Below, piece by piece: positions 40,918 through 48,753 of a stretch of DNA of 64,000 nucleotides; position 1 is the stretch's first letter; each line of letters starts with the position of its first letter. Origin of the DNA: Deltaproteobacteria bacterium (GTDB lineage Bacteria > Myxococcota_A > UBA796 > SXON01). Position numbers and translations under genes: made by a program. The notes under the pieces were generated by a model. It ran no database searches and was not told where the DNA came from. It saw nothing but the letters and a program-made list of their open reading frames with translations. The stretch lies in assembly GCA_947490345.1 (NCBI GenBank), contig CANLGL010000008.1, forward strand, positions 1 through 64,000, in the 5' to 3' direction.

Positions 40918-42531
40918 GTGCCCCGCTCCCCCCTCGCGCTCTTCGTCCTCCTCGCCGGCTGCGACACGCCGACTGCGTCGGAGGAGCCGCCGTTCCTCCG
41001 CGGAGCGCAGCCCGATTATTCAGCGCCGGCGCCGGTTCTGCGCCGGCTCACCTACAGCCAGTATGTGCATAGCATCGACGATCTCTTCGGGACCGGGCTG
41101 GTGCTTCCGGACGAGCTGGAGCCCGACACGCGCGCGGCCGGGCTCTACGCGGTGGGCGCGTCACTCACGTCGATTTCGGCGCTTGGCGTCGATCGCTACG
41201 AGTCCGTGGCCTACACGATCGCGGAGCAGGTGCTCACCGATCCAACCCGGCGCGCCGCGATCGTCGGGTGCGTCCCGGTCTCCCCCGCCGACGCGGACTG
41301 CGCTCGGGAGGTGCTCAACGCCCTGGGGGAGCGGGTGTGGCGTCGGCCGCTCAGCGACGGCGAGCTCGACGTCCTCGTCAGCGTCACCACGACGGCCGGC
41401 ATGACCCTCGGGGATTTCGACCTGGGACTCAGCTATGGGCTCGCGGCGCTCCTGCAGTCGCCCTACTTCCTCTTTCGGGTCGAGCTTGGCGAGGTGGATC
41501 CGGCGGGTGGGCACCGCTATTCCGGTTGGGAGATGGCCTCGCGACTGTCCTATTTCTTGTGGGACGGCCCGCCGGACGATGCGCTCTTGCTGGCCGCGGA
41601 GTCGGGAGCGCTGCTCACCGACGCCGGCCTGGAAGCCGAGGTCGATCGTATGTTGCAAGACGAACGCACCCGCCGCGGCCTGCGGGCGTTCTTCGGCGAC
41701 ATGCTGCACTTGGACGAGCTGGACGCGCTCACCAAGGACCCGAGCCTCTTTGTGAACATGAGCTCCGAGCTGGGTCCTGCGGCGCGGGAGCAGACCCTCC
41801 AGGACCTCGACGCCATCGTGTTGGAAGACGATGTCGACTTCCGCACCTTCCTCACCTCGACCGACACGCACATCGACCGGACGTTGGCGGCGCTCTACGA
41901 CGTCCCCGCCCCGGTTCGCGAGGGCTTCGGGCTCACGACCCTGCCCATCTCCGGTGGTCGCCGCGGCTTTCTCGGGCAGGCCAGCTTCCTGGCGTTGCAG
42001 GCGCACGCCACCTCGACCAGCGTCACTCTCCGCGGCCTCTACCTCCGCGAGGTCCTGCTCTGTCAGGAGTTGCCTTCGCCCCCGGCTGGGCTGAACACGT
42101 CGATTCCCGAGGCGAACGCCGAGCGTCCGACGATGCGCGATCGGGTCGCCCAGCACCTCGAGGACCCCAGTTGTGCGGGTTGCCACCAGTTGATGGACCC
42201 CATCGGCCTCGGATTTGAGCACTTCGACGGGGTGGGCCGTTGGCGCGATACCGAGAACGGCCACCCGATTGATCCCGCCGGAAGCTTCGACGGCGACGAG
42301 TTCGTGGATGCCTGGGGGCTGGGCCAGGTGGTGGCCGATCACGGGTCCTTCGCCCCCTGTGTCAGTGACACCCTGCTGCGGTCGGCGCTCGGTCGCACGC
42401 TTGCCGACGAGGAGTTGGAGTTGGCCGAGTGGCATGCCGACGGGCTCCACCAGGAGGGCTACCGGTTGCGCTGGTTGTTCCGGGACATCGTCATGGGTCC
42501 CGCATTCCGGACTACGGCGGTGGCGCCATGA
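40918..42531 (+). CDS. DUF1592 family lipoprotein with C-type haem-like motif
   Basis: The GTG start at 40918 gives a lipoprotein signal, MPRSPLALFVLLAGC. The 537-residue protein follows the known DUF1587-DUF1595-DUF1592-DUF1588-DUF1585 order: RRLTYSQYVHSIDDLFG near residue 40 (DUF1587), ERVWRRPLSDGELDVL near 137 (DUF1595), ASRLSYFLWDGPPDD near 210 (DUF1592), RRGFLGQASFLALQAHATST near 340 (DUF1588), then a CAGCHQLMDPIGLGFE segment with one CxxCH motif near 420 (DUF1588/1585). These proteins pair with DUF1552 proteins in myxobacteria and planctomycetes; their function is undetermined. The stop overlaps the DUF1552 start (ATGA). Confidence 0.88.
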   Translation: MPRSPLALFVLLAGCDTPTASEEPPFLRGAQPDYSAPAPVLRRLTYSQYVHSIDDLFGTGLVLPDELEPDTRAAGLYAVGASLTSISALGVDRYESVAYTIAEQVLTDPTRRAAIVGCVPVSPADADCAREVLNALGERVWRRPLSDGELDVLVSVTTTAGMTLGDFDLGLSYGLAALLQSPYFLFRVELGEVDPAGGHRYSGWEMASRLSYFLWDGPPDDALLLAAESGALLTDAGLEAEVDRMLQDERTRRGLRAFFGDMLHLDELDALTKDPSLFVNMSSELGPAAREQTLQDLDAIVLEDDVDFRTFLTSTDTHIDRTLAALYDVPAPVREGFGLTTLPISGGRRGFLGQASFLALQAHATSTSVTLRGLYLREVLLCQELPSPPAGLNTSIPEANAERPTMRDRVAQHLEDPSCAGCHQLMDPIGLGFEHFDGVGRWRDTENGHPIDPAGSFDGDEFVDAWGLGQVVADHGSFAPCVSDTLLRSALGRTLADEELELAEWHADGLHQEGYRLRWLFRDIVMGPAFRTTAVAP

Positions 42532-43892
42532 GTAGGCGCGGGGTGGGGCCCCGTCGTCCGCTGGCCGCGGCGGTGGTGCCATCGCGACGTGGGTTCATGC
42601 GGGGCATGCTCCAGGGCAGCGCGATCTTTGTGGGGCTGCCGCTGTTTCAGCGGGCTCTCAACGGAAACGGGACGGCCCTGGCGTGCGGCGGGGTCATCCC
42701 CAAGCGCTTCGGCGTCTTCTTCTGGGGCAACGGCAATCGGCCCGAGCGATGGATTCCGGCCACGGACGGCGACTCTTGGGAGCTGTCCGAGGAGCTCGCG
42801 CCGCTGGTCAACGTCAAGTCCAAGGTCTCGGTGGTCACCGGGCTTTCGGTGAAGGTCCCGAACCTCCTGCCCCACACCTCGGGCGCAGCCGGGCTGCTCT
42901 CAGGCATGACGCCGCTCTCTGCGGATGGGGTGGAGAGTTTCGCCGGTCCGACCATCGATCAGATCATCGCGGCTCAGGTCGGTGGCGACACGCTTTTCCC
43001 CTCGTTGCAGACGGCCGCGAGCGACTGCTCGGGCGAATCGTGGAACGGGGTGAACAGCCGCAACCCGCCCGAGACCGATCCCTATGCGCTCTACGAACGG
43101 CTTTTCGGCCCCACCTTTCGCCTTCCCGGCGAAGAGGGCCTGGTCGACCCGACCCTCGGCCTTCGACGCAGCGTTCTCGACAGCGTGATGGGGGACATCG
43201 CCACCCTGCAGGGGCGGCTCGGCGCCACGGACAAGGCGCGTCTGGACCAACACCTCACCGGCGTCCGCGAGCTCGAGGAGCGTCTGGCCCGACTCGAGGA
43301 AGACCCGCCGTCGTTGGAGAGCTGCGCGCGTCCCCCCGCCGAGCCCGAGGCCAGCTACCCCGACATCGAGGGGCGGCCGCAGATTTCCGCGCGCAGCCGG
43401 ATCGTCAGCGACATGTTGGCGATGGCGCTGGCGTGCGACCAGACCCGGGTGTTCGGGCACTACGTCACCGACCCGGTCGCCAATCCGCTGTTTCCGGGCG
43501 CGACGGCGGGCCACCACAACCTCACCCACGACGAGGGCGGCGATCAGCCCGAGGTACACGCCATCACCGTGCAGATCGTGGCTGAGCTCGCCTACCTTTT
43601 GGAGCGCCTTGACGCCGTGCCCGAGGCGGACGGCACCCTGCTCGACAACTGTTGCGTGCTCGGCTGTAGCGAGGTCGGACTCGGGCAGATCCACAGCATC
43701 GACGATGTGCCGATCGTGGTCGCAGGCGGCCTCTGCGGTACCTTGCGCACCGGCATCCACCATCGCAGCTACACCGGCGACAACTCTGCGATGCTGATGC
43801 TCAGCATCTTGCGCGGCATGGACATACTCGCGCCGAGTTTCGGCGCCGACGACGCCTACACGGAGGATGGGCTTTCGGAGATTGAGGTATAG
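42528..43892 (+). CDS. DUF1552 (sulfatase-like) protein with Tat-type leader
   Basis: The ATG at 42528 overlaps the DUF1592 stop (ATGA). The N-terminus has SRRGFMRGMLQGSAIFVGLPLF, a twin-Arg leader followed by a hydrophobic stretch, suggesting Tat export. The 454-residue body has the DUF1552 motifs: PKRFGVFFWGNGNRPERW near residue 60, PHTSGAAGLLSGMTPL near 115, GPTIDQIIA near 143, and DMLAMALACDQTRVFG near 295. The family is related to DUF1501/sulfatase-type folds and always travels with a DUF1592 partner. Function is unknown, but the pair is thought to act outside the cytoplasm. Confidence 0.87.
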   Translation: MSRRGVGPRRPLAAAVVPSRRGFMRGMLQGSAIFVGLPLFQRALNGNGTALACGGVIPKRFGVFFWGNGNRPERWIPATDGDSWELSEELAPLVNVKSKVSVVTGLSVKVPNLLPHTSGAAGLLSGMTPLSADGVESFAGPTIDQIIAAQVGGDTLFPSLQTAASDCSGESWNGVNSRNPPETDPYALYERLFGPTFRLPGEEGLVDPTLGLRRSVLDSVMGDIATLQGRLGATDKARLDQHLTGVRELEERLARLEEDPPSLESCARPPAEPEASYPDIEGRPQISARSRIVSDMLAMALACDQTRVFGHYVTDPVANPLFPGATAGHHNLTHDEGGDQPEVHAITVQIVAELAYLLERLDAVPEADGTLLDNCCVLGCSEVGLGQIHSIDDVPIVVAGGLCGTLRTGIHHRSYTGDNSAMLMLSILRGMDILAPSFGADDAYTEDGLSEIEV

Positions 43893-43954
43893 CCACCGCA
43901 GCCCGCTCACTGGGGCTCGTGGTGCTCGTGGTGTGAGCGCGCTACTCTCCGGGC

Positions 43955-44824
43955 GTGCCCCTCCGGTCCCTCGCCCGCTTCATCGCGCTCGCCTCGGTGA
44001 CGCTCATCGCCTGCGCGCCTGAGCCCCAGGAGGCGGGCACCTGCACGCTCACCGACATGCCAGAGGTGCTTGTCCTCCGTACGCTTTCCTTTGCCCTGGC
44101 CGATGCCAACGGGGTTTCGGAGGGCTTCGACCTCGATGGGGTGACCTCCACGGAGGATGGTGAGACCGGTTGTGGGGTGGCCGACTACACCAGCCCCGAC
44201 GGCGCCCCGGGCATCGACAATGCGTTTTCTCGCCTCGAGCCGGCGCTGAACTCGACCGAGGCCAAGATCAGCGTGATCGAGGGTCTGGTCCAGTCTGCGA
44301 TCGACTCGGGCGAGCTGCTGCTGACGGTCGAATTGGGCGGAGTCGACGATTGGCAGACCGACCAGTGTGTCGCCGGACAGGTAGGTCAGGCCCTCGGTAT
44401 CCCGATGCTCGGCACCGACGGCCTGCTCTTGGACGGGCAGACCTTTGATCGGGATGAGGACATCGGCGTCGTCGGCCTTTCGGCGGGATCGATCTCTTCT
44501 GGTGTGTTCGTGGCGGGCGGGTTGAGCCTCGATCTGCCGGTGCAGATCCTCAATGCCAGCCTGGTCTTTCCGCTGCGCGACGGTCAACTGCGGGTGGAGC
44601 TTGGAGAGGACGATGTCTACCGTGGCGTTCTCGCCGGGCGGGTCAGCGCCGCGTACGTGCTCGCGGTCGCCAAGACGCAGGCGGTGGACCCGGCGGTGGC
44701 CGAGCTTCTGGGGGTGGTTTTGACGGCGAACGGCGACTTCGACGACGAGGACGGCACGTGGTGTGGCGCGGTCTCGGTGGTCCTGAAGTTCGAGGCGGTG
44801 GGTGCGTACTTCTACGGGGATTGA
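43955..44824 (+). CDS. Lipoprotein of unknown function
   Basis: A GTG start gives MPLRSLARFIALASVTLIAC, a clear lipoprotein signal. The 289-residue mature protein is rich in Leu, Val, Asp and Gly, with beta strands (SGELLLTVELGGVDD, LSLDLPVQILNASLVFPLRDG, LTANGDFDDEDGTWCGAVSVV) and three further cysteines. It resembles other myxobacterial lipoproteins of unknown function that follow DUF1552 loci; no family is recognised. It lies 62 bp after the DUF1552 gene, and the next lipoprotein follows after 3 bp, so it leads an operon that includes the protease at 45490. Confidence 0.7.
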   Translation: MPLRSLARFIALASVTLIACAPEPQEAGTCTLTDMPEVLVLRTLSFALADANGVSEGFDLDGVTSTEDGETGCGVADYTSPDGAPGIDNAFSRLEPALNSTEAKISVIEGLVQSAIDSGELLLTVELGGVDDWQTDQCVAGQVGQALGIPMLGTDGLLLDGQTFDRDEDIGVVGLSAGSISSGVFVAGGLSLDLPVQILNASLVFPLRDGQLRVELGEDDVYRGVLAGRVSAAYVLAVAKTQAVDPAVAELLGVVLTANGDFDDEDGTWCGAVSVVLKFEAVGAYFYGD

Positions 44825-44827
44825 GCC

Positions 44828-45490
44828 ATGCGTCGTCTGGTCGTCTATTTGCCCGTGCTCGGGCTCGTGTTCGCCTGCGCGGGCTCGCCGTCCGAGGCGT
44901 TGCCGCCGCCCCCGCCCCCACCAGAGGGGCTGGTTCCCGTCGTTCCGGAGGTCGTTGTTCCGCCGCCGGTCGTGGATGCGCACCTCCTGCCGCCGCCGTG
45001 GGGTGAGCTAGGTCTTGGCTACGGCAGCGCGACCGTGCTTCTGGTCGATCCGGTGCAGGTGATCCTCACCTTCCCGACCGCACAGAAGCTGGACTGGGAG
45101 GCACGTTATACCGAGTGGCAAGCGAAACTCGCCGGGGTGGGGTTTTTGGCGGGGACCGCTGTCTACGCAGAAGGCGACCACGCGGGAACGCGGTGGACGC
45201 GGGGCTTGGAAACGCTCAGCCTGGCCCGCGGCTCGGCGGGCGATATCGTGTACCTGACGGTGTCCAAAGGAGCGGCTCCGGGGGATGCCGAATTCGCCCG
45301 GGCGTCGGTCGATGTCCTTGTCGCCAAGGCCCTGGGGCTCGAACTCCCCAAGGTCGCACCGGTGCCCAAGGCGGGGAAGCCGGGTAGCAAGGGGCTGCGT
45401 CCCGGTGGCCGGTTGGCCGGACCGAAGCTCGGCGGCGACGGCAAGCTGAAGGGGAAGGGCAAGGTCAAGCCTGGCGGCAAGGCAGACTGA
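44828..45490 (+). CDS. Pro-rich lipoprotein with basic C-terminus
   Basis: The signal MRRLVVYLPVLGLVFAC ends in a lipobox. A Pro-rich linker (residues about 25-58, PPPPPPPEGLVPVVPEVV) follows, then a 120-residue alpha/beta domain (TVLLVDPVQVILTFPTAQKL, LETLSLARGSAGDIVYLTVS), then a Gly/Lys-rich tail (KGLRPGGRLAGPKLGGDGKL). The layout (lipid anchor, Pro spacer, globular domain) fits a protein reaching across the periplasm. No family is recognised. It overlaps the next gene by one base (TGATG). Confidence 0.7.
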   Translation: MRRLVVYLPVLGLVFACAGSPSEALPPPPPPPEGLVPVVPEVVVPPPVVDAHLLPPPWGELGLGYGSATVLLVDPVQVILTFPTAQKLDWEARYTEWQAKLAGVGFLAGTAVYAEGDHAGTRWTRGLETLSLARGSAGDIVYLTVSKGAAPGDAEFARASVDVLVAKALGLELPKVAPVPKAGKPGSKGLRPGGRLAGPKLGGDGKLKGKGKVKPGGKAD

Positions 45491-47499
45491 TGCTCGAGCT
45501 CCTGGTCTCATTGTCCCAGCCCCTCGGAAGCCCTACCGACCTTGATCGGTGGCGGGCGAGCATCGCGGCTGACCAGGCCGCGGCGATCGCGTGCATCCGG
45601 CCTCAGGCGGTGCTCAGGCGGTACGAAGCGACGCCGATCCTGCACTTGCGGATGGACGATGCGGCGGTCCGGCGGGCCCGTCAGTGCGATGGCGTCGAGG
45701 CGATCGCGCCCAACCGGCTTTTCCAGCGCGCGCTCACCGAGAGCCTCGGCGTGGTCGGCGCCGACACCATCCATGCCAGCTATGGTTTCGGTGGCGCGGG
45801 TACCGCGGTCGCGATCATCGATACCGGCGTCGATTGGACCCAGAGCGACCTTGGCGGGTGCTTCGGCACCGGCTGCAAGGTGGTCGGCGGCTACGACTTC
45901 GCCGATGCCGACGCTGATCCCAGCGATTGCCACGGTCACGGCAGCAACGTCGCTGCGATCGCCGCCGGCACAGCAGGGGTTGCGCCGGACGCAGACATCG
46001 TCGCGTACAAGGTGTTCGGCGGGGCCTGCGACAGCGCCACCGACGCCGACATCGCGGCTGCCCTCGACGACGTGGTCCTCAACGTCGCGACCTACAACAT
46101 CGTCTCGGTCAACCTTTCGCTGGGCACGGACGACTACCGTACCGACACCTACTGCGACGGGACCGGCACGGCGACCGAAACCGCGGTCACGACGGTCTAT
46201 CGGACCAACGTGGTCGTCGTCGGCGCCGCGGGGAACGACGGGGACCCGGACAACGTCTCGTTTCCAGCGTGCCTGCAGCGGGTCTTCGCCGTGGCCAACA
46301 CCTACGACGCCGCGGCGGGGAGTACGAGCTGGTGCACCAACGCCGGCTGTTCGTCCTCCTGCACCGACAGTGGGCCCGCGGTCGATTCGCTGAACTGCTC
46401 GAGCAACGGCGGCGGGCTCATCGACCTCGCGGCGCCAGGCACGACGATCACCGCCGGCGGCCAGTCGATGGGCGGCACCAGCCAGGCCAGCCCCCACGTG
46501 GCCGGAGCGGTTGCTCTGTTGAAGGAGGCGGTGCCGGACGCGCGGCCCCGGAACACCGAGGCGTGGTTGATTCGCTCGGGAACGACCATCGCGGACGCCC
46601 GGGGGAGTACGGCCTACAGCTACCCTCGCCTGGATCTGGAGACGATTTTCCTCGGTGATGGCAGCGATCTGAGCATCGGTAGCGTCACCCTGGACGCCGC
46701 CGGCGTCTTGACGCCGGGCTCCATCGCGTCGTTGGTGGTGGTCGTCGCCAACGGCGGGCCGGGGGACGTCGAGGCGGCGGAGCTGGTGCTGGTGGCCGAG
46801 AACGATGAGCTGCTCGTGGATGGGGTCGCCGTCGCCGTGGGCGGGGTGCTCTCCAACGCCGAGAGTGCGGCGGTGGCGCTGCCCTTCTCCGTGTCGGAGG
46901 CCTGCGCGTTGGACCAGTCCGGCTCGTTCGCAGTCAACTTGCGGGTTGAGGGTGAGGACGTGGACCTGGCCAGCGCCACCGTCGTGCTGAGCTGTGTGCT
47001 CGACGCGGACGGCGACGGGGTGGACGTTCGCGACGGCGACTGCAACGACAGCGCTCCCGGCGTTTTCCCTGGGGCCGTGGAGCGCTGCAACGGGATCGAC
47101 GACGATTGTGACGAAACGGTCGACGGCGCCGCCGCGGTCGACGTGCTCCCGTTCCACGCTGATGCCGATGGTGACGGCTTTGGCAACCCGTTGGTGGTCC
47201 TCGCGGACTGTGCCGCGCCGCCCGGGTACGTGGCGGACCTCACCGACTGTGACGACGTCGCCGCGGGCGTTCACCCGGGAGCGCCCGAGTCCTGCGCGTC
47301 GTCGGTGGACGCCGACTGCGATGGGATCGCGGGCGAAGCCGATCCCGATGCGGATGCGACGCCCTGTGCCGAACCGGACCCCGATTCTGGTGGCGAGGAC
47401 GGGGGCGGATGCGCCTGTGAGCACGGCGGCGCCTCGTCGCGCGCGCTCATGACGCTGGTCGGCGGGGCGGTGATTTTCGCCGGACGGCGTCGCCGGTGA
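45490..47499 (+). CDS. Subtilisin-like serine protease with MopE repeats and sorting tail
   Basis: The S8 catalytic triad is intact: Asp in AIIDTGVDW near residue 111, His in CHGHGSNVA near 150 and Ser in GGTSQASPHVAG near 331. A CARDB-like beta domain (about 400-490) follows, then two MopE-type repeats (DADGDGVDVRDGDC, AVERCNGIDDDCDETVDG, HADADGDGFGNP) and a C-terminal CACEHGG, hydrophobic helix and RRRR: a MYXO-CTERM-like tail for surface anchoring and cleavage. An N-terminal signal peptide is weak (MLELLVSLSQPLG), so a slightly different start may exist. The protein would act as a surface protease. It overlaps the next gene by 4 bp (GTGA). Confidence 0.88.
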   Translation: MLELLVSLSQPLGSPTDLDRWRASIAADQAAAIACIRPQAVLRRYEATPILHLRMDDAAVRRARQCDGVEAIAPNRLFQRALTESLGVVGADTIHASYGFGGAGTAVAIIDTGVDWTQSDLGGCFGTGCKVVGGYDFADADADPSDCHGHGSNVAAIAAGTAGVAPDADIVAYKVFGGACDSATDADIAAALDDVVLNVATYNIVSVNLSLGTDDYRTDTYCDGTGTATETAVTTVYRTNVVVVGAAGNDGDPDNVSFPACLQRVFAVANTYDAAAGSTSWCTNAGCSSSCTDSGPAVDSLNCSSNGGGLIDLAAPGTTITAGGQSMGGTSQASPHVAGAVALLKEAVPDARPRNTEAWLIRSGTTIADARGSTAYSYPRLDLETIFLGDGSDLSIGSVTLDAAGVLTPGSIASLVVVVANGGPGDVEAAELVLVAENDELLVDGVAVAVGGVLSNAESAAVALPFSVSEACALDQSGSFAVNLRVEGEDVDLASATVVLSCVLDADGDGVDVRDGDCNDSAPGVFPGAVERCNGIDDDCDETVDGAAAVDVLPFHADADGDGFGNPLVVLADCAAPPGYVADLTDCDDVAAGVHPGAPESCASSVDADCDGIAGEADPDADATPCAEPDPDSGGEDGGGCACEHGGASSRALMTLVGGAVIFAGRRRR

Positions 47500-48194
47500 A
47501 GAAATCGACGCAGGCGATCGTTGTCGCCGGCATGGTCACGCTCCTCTTGGTGGTTGCCGTCTCGCTCGCCCGGTCGCCGCTCCCTGCTCCACCCGTCGCG
47601 GAGCTCACTCCGGACGCACCCTCAGCCAAGGCCAAGCCGCCGGTCGAGTACGCGGTCTTGGATTCGGTATGGTCGCCGGAGCGGATCCGCGCCTGCGGAC
47701 TGATCGAGGTCGCGCTGGCCCCGCAGCGGGCGGGCATCAACGTCGACGTGCGCATCACCACGGGGCACAGCGGCGGCCGCGGCACCGCCTGGTACTTCTT
47801 CGACGATGCCGGGCAGCTCACCATGGGTGGCGTCGGCAGCGCTTGCCTCAGCTCGATCAAGCTCAAGGAGCGCGGCGGCCACTACCGGACGTCGTTCACG
47901 CTACCCGGGGACACCGTCGCCCGGGACGCGGCCGTCGACGCGGCCTCGATGACCGACCCCCGCTGGGCGGCGTGTCACGTGCAATACCCCGACCGCATCA
48001 CCGCGCCGGTCTCGGTGGCGACGGTCGTCGACATCGATGGTAGCGTCTACACTTCGAATGGCACGCGGCAGAAGGACACCCTCCAGGACTGCCTCGGAAA
48101 GGCCCAGAACGCGTGGGTCACCGAGCAGTTGGCCGCTGGGACGCTGACGTTGGCGGCGCCGGCGGTGGTGATGGGGGTGTTGCCGAGGGAGTGA
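47496..48194 (+). CDS. Membrane-anchored periplasmic protein, unknown
   Basis: A GTG start overlaps the protease stop. The N-terminus is a signal anchor (MKKSTQAIVVAGMVTLLLVV), then a Pro/Ala-rich linker and a 170-residue extracytoplasmic domain with four cysteines (IRACGLIEV, GSACLSSI, WAACHVQY, LQDCLGKA). The last part, VVDIDGSVYTSNG...LQDCLGKAQNAW, resembles the C-terminal region of AgmX/PglI-like myxobacterial proteins but is not a confident match. Role unknown. Its coupling to the protease suggests a partner or regulator of it (inference). Confidence 0.65.
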   Translation: MKKSTQAIVVAGMVTLLLVVAVSLARSPLPAPPVAELTPDAPSAKAKPPVEYAVLDSVWSPERIRACGLIEVALAPQRAGINVDVRITTGHSGGRGTAWYFFDDAGQLTMGGVGSACLSSIKLKERGGHYRTSFTLPGDTVARDAAVDAASMTDPRWAACHVQYPDRITAPVSVATVVDIDGSVYTSNGTRQKDTLQDCLGKAQNAWVTEQLAAGTLTLAAPAVVMGVLPRE

Positions 48195-48275
48195 GTGTGC
48201 GGGCACGATTCGGATTACGCTGCCCTCGGTGTGCCGTGGTGCTTTCCGCGTGGGTCACCGTCGCCTAAGGACTCC

Positions 48276-48704
48276 ATGCCTGTCTTCGCCTCCGTCGACC
48301 TCACCCAGCCGCGCGCCCGCCGCAAGGGCCTTCGCTGCGGCGCAAGTCATGGAACGTTCGATGTCGATCATCGCGTGTTCGGCGCCTGGGATCCGCTGTG
48401 CCTCTACTTCAAGCTCAGCGAAACCCAGATGAAGGGGCGACTGTTCCTCACCGTCGACGGCCTGTGTGCCGCCACCTCGTTGGAGGGATTCTTGCCGATC
48501 TACATCGACTGCTGCGGCGCCGATGTCGTGAGGCCACACGCTCTTGCGGGCGCGGCGAACGTTCGGCAATCCGTCATCATCGAGATCCCGATGTCGACGC
48601 TGGAAGGGCCGGCGGGGTGGGAGAACAATCTGCGGGTCACCACCGCTCCCGGCGCGAACGAGTTCTGGATCTATGGTGCCACACTCTCGGTGGAGTCGCC
48701 GTAG
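48276..48704 (+). CDS. Small cysteine-containing protein, unknown
   Basis: The frame is open from 48195, but the ATG at 48276 has an AAGGA site 4-8 bp upstream. The 142-residue product lacks a signal peptide and contains cysteines at about residues 23, 44, 64, 79 and 80 (adjacent CC) and beta segments (LCLYFKLSETQMKGRLFLTV, QSVIIEIPMSTL, ANEFWIYGATLSV). No family is recognised. It is followed by the 49-bp gap holding the palindrome in front of metH. Confidence 0.6.
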   Translation: MPVFASVDLTQPRARRKGLRCGASHGTFDVDHRVFGAWDPLCLYFKLSETQMKGRLFLTVDGLCAATSLEGFLPIYIDCCGADVVRPHALAGAANVRQSVIIEIPMSTLEGPAGWENNLRVTTAPGANEFWIYGATLSVESP

Positions 48705-48728
48705 GGTCGCCCGACGCTTGCCACCCAT

Positions 48729-48748
48729 CGGTATATCGCGATATACCG
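48729..48748. promoter_or_regulatory. Perfect 20-bp palindrome upstream of metH
   Basis: CGGTATATCGCGATATACCG is a perfect inverted repeat ending 5 bp before the metH ATG, and an AT-rich island in GC-rich DNA. A dimeric repressor bound here would block transcription or the ribosome-binding region. ArsR-family methyl-cycle regulators (the SahR/SamR type) are known to bind AT-rich palindromes before metH in other proteobacteria; assigning this site to one is inference. Confidence 0.6.
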
Positions 48749-48753
48749 TAGAC

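Noticed and set aside
45508-47424. Long minus-strand open frame opposite the subtilisin-like protease
   Set aside because: The plus-strand protein has a complete catalytic triad and MopE repeats; the antisense frame is low in family-like features and is a composition effect.
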